Below, piece by piece: positions 35,067 to 39,714 of a DNA stretch of 39,714 bases. The stretch lies in NCBI GenBank assembly GCA_021796315.1, contig JAJYOH010000003.1:1-39714 (forward strand), read 5' to 3'. The translations under genes and the position numbers were made by a program. Each line of letters starts with the position of its first letter. Within the stretch, counting starts at the first letter, position 1. This DNA is from Chloroflexota bacterium (lineage in GTDB: Bacteria > Chloroflexota > Anaerolineae > Anaerolineales > Villigracilaceae). Under the pieces are notes generated by a model that searched no databases, was not told where the DNA came from, and saw nothing but the letters and a program-made list of their open reading frames with translations.

Positions 35067-35129
35067 ATTTTTAAAACCTTGTCCTTTCTGACAATTATCT
35101 TTCCAGGAATCAGAAGCAATCTCGAATCT

Positions 35130-35828
35130 TTATTCCTGGTCGTTCTTTTTTGGCTCGTGCTTTAATGCCTTTTCAAACAATTCGCGGGTGGATTCGTAAC
35201 AACCCTCGCCGCAGCATGGCAGTCGTCCGACCGACAGGATTCTTCCGTCGTGTATCTTTGCGTAAGCCATTGGATGGCGGAGTTTTGTTCCATCATTCAG
35301 CATAATCGTCGGGGTGCCGCGCACGTTATAAAGTTCCCTACCAAGCCGGCCTTCCTCGAGAACGGCGGCGCGGGCTTCACCATTATTGAAATATCGGGCG
35401 AAATGATCCATGTCGAGGTTGGCCTCGCGGGCAAGATCCAACATGACTTCCTGCTGCCCGATATTACGGCCTTCTGCGAAGAAGTCCCTGCGGATTCGCA
35501 GATCAAATTCACGGCCAATCGTCTCGCTTTGCTGGAAAGCGCACCAGGCAGCTTCAAAAGCCGGCAATGTAGTCATTGGCCAATCTTTGCTAAAAGGCTT
35601 GAAGACAGCTTCGGGCTCCTGCAAGGCTGCCAACCATATTTCCAATTCAAGTTCTCTTCGATCTGGCGGACCTCCCCCATAAACTTCCAGGGGGAAGGCT
35701 CGTTCCACCAATCGAACTCGTCCCTCATATTCGGGCATGATCTTGTGCAGGCGCACGGCCGCGATATAACACCACGGTCAATAATACTCAGCCCATTCCC
35801 ACAATTCTGGGATGTTTTTTTCTGTCAT
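35130..35828 (-). CDS. DsbA/FrnE-like selenoprotein (U-P-W-C), TGA read as Sec17
   Basis: From ATG 35828 the frame reads ELWEWAEYY, then TGA at 35778-35780, then PWCYIAAVRLHKIMPEY and a full DSBA-type domain to 35130 (232 residues). The family has C-P-W-C here, so TGA replaces the nucleophilic Cys, and Cys20 is the partner. cis-Pro RGTPTIMLNDG and the helical insert with AAWCAFQQSE are intact. AAAGGTGAG stands before the start, which argues that this upstream ATG is used. The C-terminus has an extra LPCCGEGCYE cluster. Expected role: thiol-disulfide or isomerase chemistry in the cytoplasm; no signal peptide. Confidence 0.86.
35745..35772 (-). promoter_or_regulatory. Candidate SECIS region for the DsbA-like selenoprotein
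   Basis: Two folds are possible after the TGA. In one, GUGC and GCAC (35753-35756 with 35745-35748) enclose GCCU, loop 26 bases from the TGA. In the other, CGC/GCG enclose a GGCCGU loop starting 18 bases from the TGA, with an outer GUG/CAC. Both are short, so this is weaker than the AhpD hairpin. Confidence 0.45.
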
Positions 35829-36071
35829 AGTATTTACTCACCTTTCGTTTTTTTTGCAATCCACAAGCGGTGAAGATTCGGATCGCAGTGTCGAGTCTCA
35901 TCGACGTAATAATCAGGCAAACACTTCAATTTCGGAGAGGAACGCGTTCTTGAATATCCGAGTGCATAATTCACTCATCAAACATTTAACTGATCCTTGA
36001 ATATTGTGCAAATCCAGAGAAGTATTAAGCAAATGAAAATGTTCAATACATATAGAATGAATCCTTATCTT

Positions 36072-37940
36072 TTACAGGGAAGTGTGCTTGTTGGAGATGC
36101 TGGGACTCTTGTCATTGCTTGGGATCTTTGATGGCTTGGGGAGAGTTATTTGTTTCAACCAACCTAGTTCAACAATATGCTCTTCATGCAAACGATTTAG
36201 GCGTGCTTCCATTACTTCCGAACGGCCCAGATAGCCCACTAATTTTTGTAGGGCCTGACGATCCACAACCGGCAGACGCCCCACATCATTACGCAGCATT
36301 TTACTGACCGCGTCGTAGAGTAATTCATCCGGGTAGGTAACGATCAGTTCATCGTTACCGGCTTCAAGCACAGTTTTCTCTTCATCGCTTTCCCCAGCCA
36401 GTGTCTTAACAATATCACCCCAAGTGATAATCCCGATCAGGCGATGCTTATCGACAATCGGAAATGCCTGATGGCGGGTAAACGCCGGGTCGCCGCAGGT
36501 GACACGGTCGACAAGTTCTTTTACCTTCATCGTGGAAGGAATTACACCTGGTTCTGGATCCATGACTTCGCCAACCCGTACTTGTTGTAAAACATCCGGT
36601 TCATATTCAAGGTGGATATGTAATCCACGCCGCGCCAATTTCTCAGTCATGATCGAATTTCGCATCAATAGGATCGCCACACCATCCGCGATAACACAGA
36701 CCAACATCAGCGGCAGAATGGCATTGTAGTCGCGCGTAATTTCGAAAGCAAAGATGATGAGTGTGAATGTGGCACGTGCTGCTGATCCGAATACGGCAGC
36801 CATTCCGACCAGCGCAAAAGCCGCTGGCGATAGATTCGCACCGGGAATGATTTGGTTGACGACCATGGCAAATGCTCCGCCCAAAGCCGCCCCGGCCATG
36901 AACATTGGGGCGAGCAACCCGCCAGAAGTCCCGGACCCGAGCGAGATGACCAACGCCAGGCTTTTGAATATCATGACAGCCAGGAGGACAGTCAACGTTA
37001 ATCGGGCATTTAATATATCTGATATGGTGTCATAACCTACGCCGATCACGCGCGGAAAAAAATAGCCAATAATGCCCAATCCAAGGGCGCCAATCGCGGG
37101 ATACCATATTGCGCCAAAGGAAAGTAGTTCGAATAAGTCCTCGACCCAATAAAGCAAATTGCTAAAACCAACAGCTGCCAGACCGCATAAAAGTCCCAGC
37201 AGGATGTAATAAGGCAACGCGTTTGGAATTCCAAAATCCGCAACAGCTACAGTGAACATGGGCCCCGGTCCCATAAGCCAAAGGTGAATGGTCGTTGCCA
37301 ATGTGCTGGCGATCACGAGTGGAATAAATGAGCGTGATTTGAACTCAAAGAGCAAAAGTTCAATAGCAAGAATGACTGCCGCGATCGGGGTGCTGAATGT
37401 GGCGGCCATGCCAGCCGCTGCACCACAGGCCAATAAAACTTTGCGTTCCGATGCCGTCGTATGGATCAATTGACCGATCAACGAGCCCAGCGCGCCTCCG
37501 GTTTGGATAATCGGTCCCTCTGCACCAAAAGGGCCGCCCGTACCGATTGCAATGGCCGCCGAGAGTGGTTTAAGTATCGCCACGCGCGGTTGAATGCGGC
37601 TGCGATTGGTCAACACAGCTTCCATCGCCTCGGGAATTCCATGCCCCTTGATCTTTGATGATCCGTACTTTGCCATCACACCGACAATCAATCCACCAAT
37701 CACCGGGACAATGATTATCCATAACCCCAACGGATTATTTTTCAGACTAGGGAGGGTGAGTCCGAAACGTTGAAAGAACACCAGGTTTGTTATGATGGAA
37801 ATCAGCGAATAAAGGCCGAAGGCTGCAAAGCCCGCGAGCAGCCCGATTACCGCCGCCAGCAACGAAACCAACAAGATGCGGAAATTACCCGAAGGGTTGA
37901 TGTTTGATGCGTGTTTGTAATCCAGATTGTTTCTGAGCAT
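36072..37940 (-). CDS. ClC-type chloride channel/antiporter with two C-terminal CBS domains
   Basis: A 622-residue membrane protein. The ClC core has GSSKIKGHGIPEAM, GGPFGAEGPIIQTGGALGSL (with the gating Glu of G-x-E-G-P) and GSGTSGGLLAPMFMAG. CBS domains follow at about residues 445-580 (MDPEPGVIPSTMKVKELVD, HRLIGIITWGD; ELLYDAVSKMLRNDVGRLPVVD). Retention of the gating Glu favours a Cl-/H+ exchanger. GAGGTG lies 6 bases before ATG 37940. It is divergent from a MarR gene with a dyad between. Confidence 0.9.
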   Translation of the reverse strand: MLRNNLDYKHASNINPSGNFRILLVSLLAAVIGLLAGFAAFGLYSLISIITNLVFFQRFGLTLPSLKNNPLGLWIIIVPVIGGLIVGVMAKYGSSKIKGHGIPEAMEAVLTNRSRIQPRVAILKPLSAAIAIGTGGPFGAEGPIIQTGGALGSLIGQLIHTTASERKVLLACGAAAGMAATFSTPIAAVILAIELLLFEFKSRSFIPLVIASTLATTIHLWLMGPGPMFTVAVADFGIPNALPYYILLGLLCGLAAVGFSNLLYWVEDLFELLSFGAIWYPAIGALGLGIIGYFFPRVIGVGYDTISDILNARLTLTVLLAVMIFKSLALVISLGSGTSGGLLAPMFMAGAALGGAFAMVVNQIIPGANLSPAAFALVGMAAVFGSAARATFTLIIFAFEITRDYNAILPLMLVCVIADGVAILLMRNSIMTEKLARRGLHIHLEYEPDVLQQVRVGEVMDPEPGVIPSTMKVKELVDRVTCGDPAFTRHQAFPIVDKHRLIGIITWGDIVKTLAGESDEEKTVLEAGNDELIVTYPDELLYDAVSKMLRNDVGRLPVVDRQALQKLVGYLGRSEVMEARLNRLHEEHIVELGWLKQITLPKPSKIPSNDKSPSISNKHTSL

Positions 37941-37970
37941 ATTTTCACCTCATAAAAGACTGGCGGATTA

Positions 37971-37989
37971 TATATCGTATTGCGATATA
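37971..37989. promoter_or_regulatory. Palindromic operator between clc and marR
   Basis: TATATCG (37971-37977) and CGATATA (37983-37989) form a perfect dyad with a 5-base centre. It overlaps a TATAAT (37986-37991) oriented toward marR, so binding there would block that promoter; MarR autoregulation is the natural reading. Confidence 0.6.
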
Positions 37990-38041
37990 ATTCAATGGTA
38001 TCATTATTTCAAATAACCGAAACTGGAATCAGGAGAAATAG

Positions 38042-38488
38042 ATGGCGCGCATCACAAAGTCAGAGTATGAAACTCTGGCCGCTTTCCGTTATTCTTTGCG
38101 GCAATTCCTGCACTTCAGCGAGGAAGCTGCTCAATCAGTGGGTTTGACACCCCAGCAACATCAGGCTCTATTGGCAATCAAGGGTTTCCCCGGCCGCGAC
38201 AAAATCACCATTACAGAATTGGCTAATCAGATGCAGATCCGTCATCAAAGTGCGGTTGGCTTAGCCGACAGGTTAATGATTCAAGGATTCCTTGTGCGCG
38301 AGCAATCGCTTACTGACCGTCGGCAGGTTTATGTAATGCTTTCACCGAAGGGACTGGCGATCCTCGAACAACTGTCCGCCATCCACAAGGAAGAACTGCG
38401 GCGAATGCTGCCTCAACTTCGACAGATGGTTGAACAATTGTCAACTGACGGGACATCTGTTTCAATTCCGACATTGAAGAAAACTTGA
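38042..38488 (+). CDS. MarR-family transcription regulator
   Basis: A 148-residue winged-helix protein with SVGLTPQQHQALLAIKGFPG, ITITELANQMQIRHQSAVGL (recognition helix), ADRLMIQGFLVREQSLTDRR and QVYVMLSPKGLAIL, the usual MarR layout. AGGAGA precedes ATG 38042. It is divergent from the ClC gene and probably represses it and itself through the palindrome between them. Ligand unknown. Confidence 0.9.
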   Translation: MARITKSEYETLAAFRYSLRQFLHFSEEAAQSVGLTPQQHQALLAIKGFPGRDKITITELANQMQIRHQSAVGLADRLMIQGFLVREQSLTDRRQVYVMLSPKGLAILEQLSAIHKEELRRMLPQLRQMVEQLSTDGTSVSIPTLKKT

Positions 38489-38512
38489 TATGAAATCAGG
38501 CCTTCTTGGTCA

Positions 38513-39022
38513 TCAAACATGCGCGGCGTGTTTTGCTTCGTGCGCCGCAGCTTCCATCGCTTCAAACATTTCCTGTGCGGCCTCGGGCGTCAGGCGCTGG
38601 TCAAGGATAGGCAGGTACACTTCCTCTTCCTTGGCGAAGTGGACCTTGACGAGTCCGTACACACCGAACAACACGCGCCGCAGGGCTGTGGCATGCGCTG
38701 GCGCCAACGGCTTGTCCGTCAAACCATTTTTCAACACGGCGAGTTCCTCGATGTAGCGACCGACTTCCACGTGGTCGCGGCTCATTGTCTTCGTCGCGTC
38801 GGGACTGCCGAGCACGGTCTGAACGACAGGATAGAGTGCCGCTTCCTCGGCTTCTGCATGTGGCTTGAGGTGGTTGGCAAGGAAGTCGTACACTTCATCC
38901 ACGCCGCGGCGGATTTCAGTAATCGGCGCGTCGCCGATCAATTCCGCCACCTGGCGGATGCGGTCCACGTGCGGGAATAATTCTTTGTGCTCATCGCGCA
39001 GGGGTTGGGTCAGGGTATTCAT
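38513..39022 (-). CDS. Hemerythrin HHE-domain protein
   Basis: A 169-residue four-helix protein with the iron-ligand pattern: RDEHKELFPHVDRI, NHLKPHAEAEEAALYPVV (H-x3-E), SRDHVEVGRYIEEL and VKVHFAKEEEVYLPIL (H-x3-E). Such proteins bind a di-iron centre and are used in oxygen or nitric-oxide sensing, storage or repair. AAAGGAG precedes ATG 39022. An FNR-type box and -10 sit upstream at class II spacing. Confidence 0.9.
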   Translation of the reverse strand: MNTLTQPLRDEHKELFPHVDRIRQVAELIGDAPITEIRRGVDEVYDFLANHLKPHAEAEEAALYPVVQTVLGSPDATKTMSRDHVEVGRYIEELAVLKNGLTDKPLAPAHATALRRVLFGVYGLVKVHFAKEEEVYLPILDQRLTPEAAQEMFEAMEAAAHEAKHAAHV

Positions 39023-39060
39023 GGGTTAGCTCCTTTTTGAGTTTGAATATTTACACCCTG

Positions 39061-39102
39061 AATGTACTCCGCCCTCGTAAAAACTTATATGATGCAGATC
39101 AA
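39061..39102 (-). promoter_or_regulatory. FNR/CRP-type class II promoter of the hemerythrin gene
   Basis: On the minus strand TTGATCTGCATCAT (39089-39102) matches TTGAT-N4-ATCAA with one mismatch. TACATT (39061-39066) is 32 bases from its centre, giving the box a position near -41.5. The box overlaps the stop codon of the Crp/Fnr gene. Confidence 0.7.
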
Positions 39103-39714
39103 TTAACGGCACCCCTTTTCACCAGTTCCTCCAATCGTTTCGCATCCGTGATGGTTACCCACTTGCGTCCCGACTTGATCAATCCATCCTCTGCAAAGTG
39201 ACTCATGACGCGGCTCACCGTCTCAGTCGTGGACCCGGCCATTGCTGCCAAATCCTGACGGGAAAACGGCAACTGGATCAGCACACCCTGTCCGCGTGCT
39301 TCACCCAGTTTTGATGCCAACCTCATCAGCGCGGAGGCGATCCGCTGTTCGGCAGTATACGCACTCAACTGCTTGACGATCTCCTGCGATTCCGCCAATC
39401 GCTGGCTGACGGCTTCGAGCACCTTGCGTGTTACATCGGGATAACCCGACAGGATGCGTTCAAAATCCTCGGCAGAAATTTTTAGGATGCAGCAATCTGT
39501 TTGGGTGATGGCAGTTTCTGTGTGCACGCGCCCGCCAAAAGTCGAGAGAGAGCCGAAGTAATCTCCGCCATGCAAAATGTCCAGCAACACGTCGCGCCCC
39601 GCTGCGGTGTTGCGCACCAATTTCACTTTTCCCATCGCCACAAGATACAGGTATTTCGCATCGTCGCCCTCAAAGTAAATCCGCTCACCAGCAGAAACGT
39701 CACGGTCATGGAAC
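39099..39714 (-). CDS. Crp/Fnr-family regulator, N-terminus beyond window
   Basis: The frame is open to the window edge (HDRDVSAGERIYFEGDDAKY before the visible Met codon at 39641). It holds the cyclic-nucleotide-type beta roll (LYLVAMGKVKLV, GDYFGSLSTFGG), the long C-helix, and a winged helix FSRQDLAAMAGSTTETVSRV. The E-x-x-S-R in the recognition helix is that of FNR, which reads TTGAT boxes. N-terminal Fe-S cysteines, if any, lie outside the window. It is followed by the hemerythrin gene. Confidence 0.88.
   Translation of the reverse strand, partial: FHDRDVSAGERIYFEGDDAKYLYLVAMGKVKLVRNTAAGRDVLLDILHGGDYFGSLSTFGGRVHTETAITQTDCCILKISAEDFERILSGYPDVTRKVLEAVSQRLAESQEIVKQLSAYTAEQRIASALMRLASKLGEARGQGVLIQLPFSRQDLAAMAGSTTETVSRVMSHFAEDGLIKSGRKWVTITDAKRLEELVKRGAVN

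Overview
The window reads as a chromosomal segment of an anaerobic or facultative bacterium. Family-level resemblance suggests Chloroflexota, probably Anaerolineae: long Pro-Thr lipoprotein linkers, NAD(P)H-hydrate epimerase beside an ECF sigma factor, and many palindromic repeats (inference; no rRNA or tRNA is present). UGA is a normal stop here (thioredoxin, NrtS and others end with it), yet three thiol-redox genes carry an in-frame TGA exactly where the family has a catalytic Cys. I read these as selenoproteins: an AhpD-like peroxidase (C-x-x-U, textbook bacterial SECIS hairpin), a peroxiredoxin-like protein (U-x-x-C) and a DsbA/FrnE-like protein (U-P-W-C). No selA/B/C/D lies in the window.

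Layout. 1-3.2 kb: end of HPr, PTS enzyme I and a HAD phosphatase. 3.3-8.3 kb: a membrane hypothetical, the AhpD-like selenoprotein, a decayed comM piece, a glutaredoxin, a small membrane protein, an ECF sigma/zinc anti-sigma pair and NAD(P)H-hydrate epimerase. 8.5-12.5 kb (+): NrtS-like protein, thioredoxin, DsrE-like protein, halogenase-like flavoprotein, CDP-alcohol phosphatidyltransferase (with its own in-frame TGA at a Trp site) and the Prx-like selenoprotein. 12.5-15.3 kb (-): merR, a DMT permease and merA behind a clear MerR-type promoter with a 19-bp spacer. 15.3-21.7 kb (-): TVP38 protein, disulfide oxidoreductase and a YnjBCD-type ABC transporter.

Together the TVP38, AhpD-like, YnjBCD and YnjF-like genes recall the E. 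coli ydjXYZ-ynjABCDEF cluster, here surrounded by thiol and selenol redox enzymes and mercury/metal response genes. This is the most interesting system in the window; its substrate is unknown.

21.9-32.3 kb is a scrambled accessory zone: a transposase remnant, a Tat lipoprotein, a chimeric PAP2-like gene, a TauE/DUF1634 exporter pair, a complete IS of about 1.64 kb with inverted repeats, fused gene remnants, and a 14-blade WD40 lipoprotein that replaces the 3' half of sucA. 32.4-35.8 kb (-) is a redox operon-like run: DsbA-like selenoprotein, CMD protein, DUF488, NDH-2 and cupin. 36-39.7 kb holds a CBS-containing ClC transporter with a divergent MarR regulator, and a hemerythrin gene whose upstream region has an FNR-type box and -10 in class II spacing, next to a Crp/Fnr regulator cut by the window edge.
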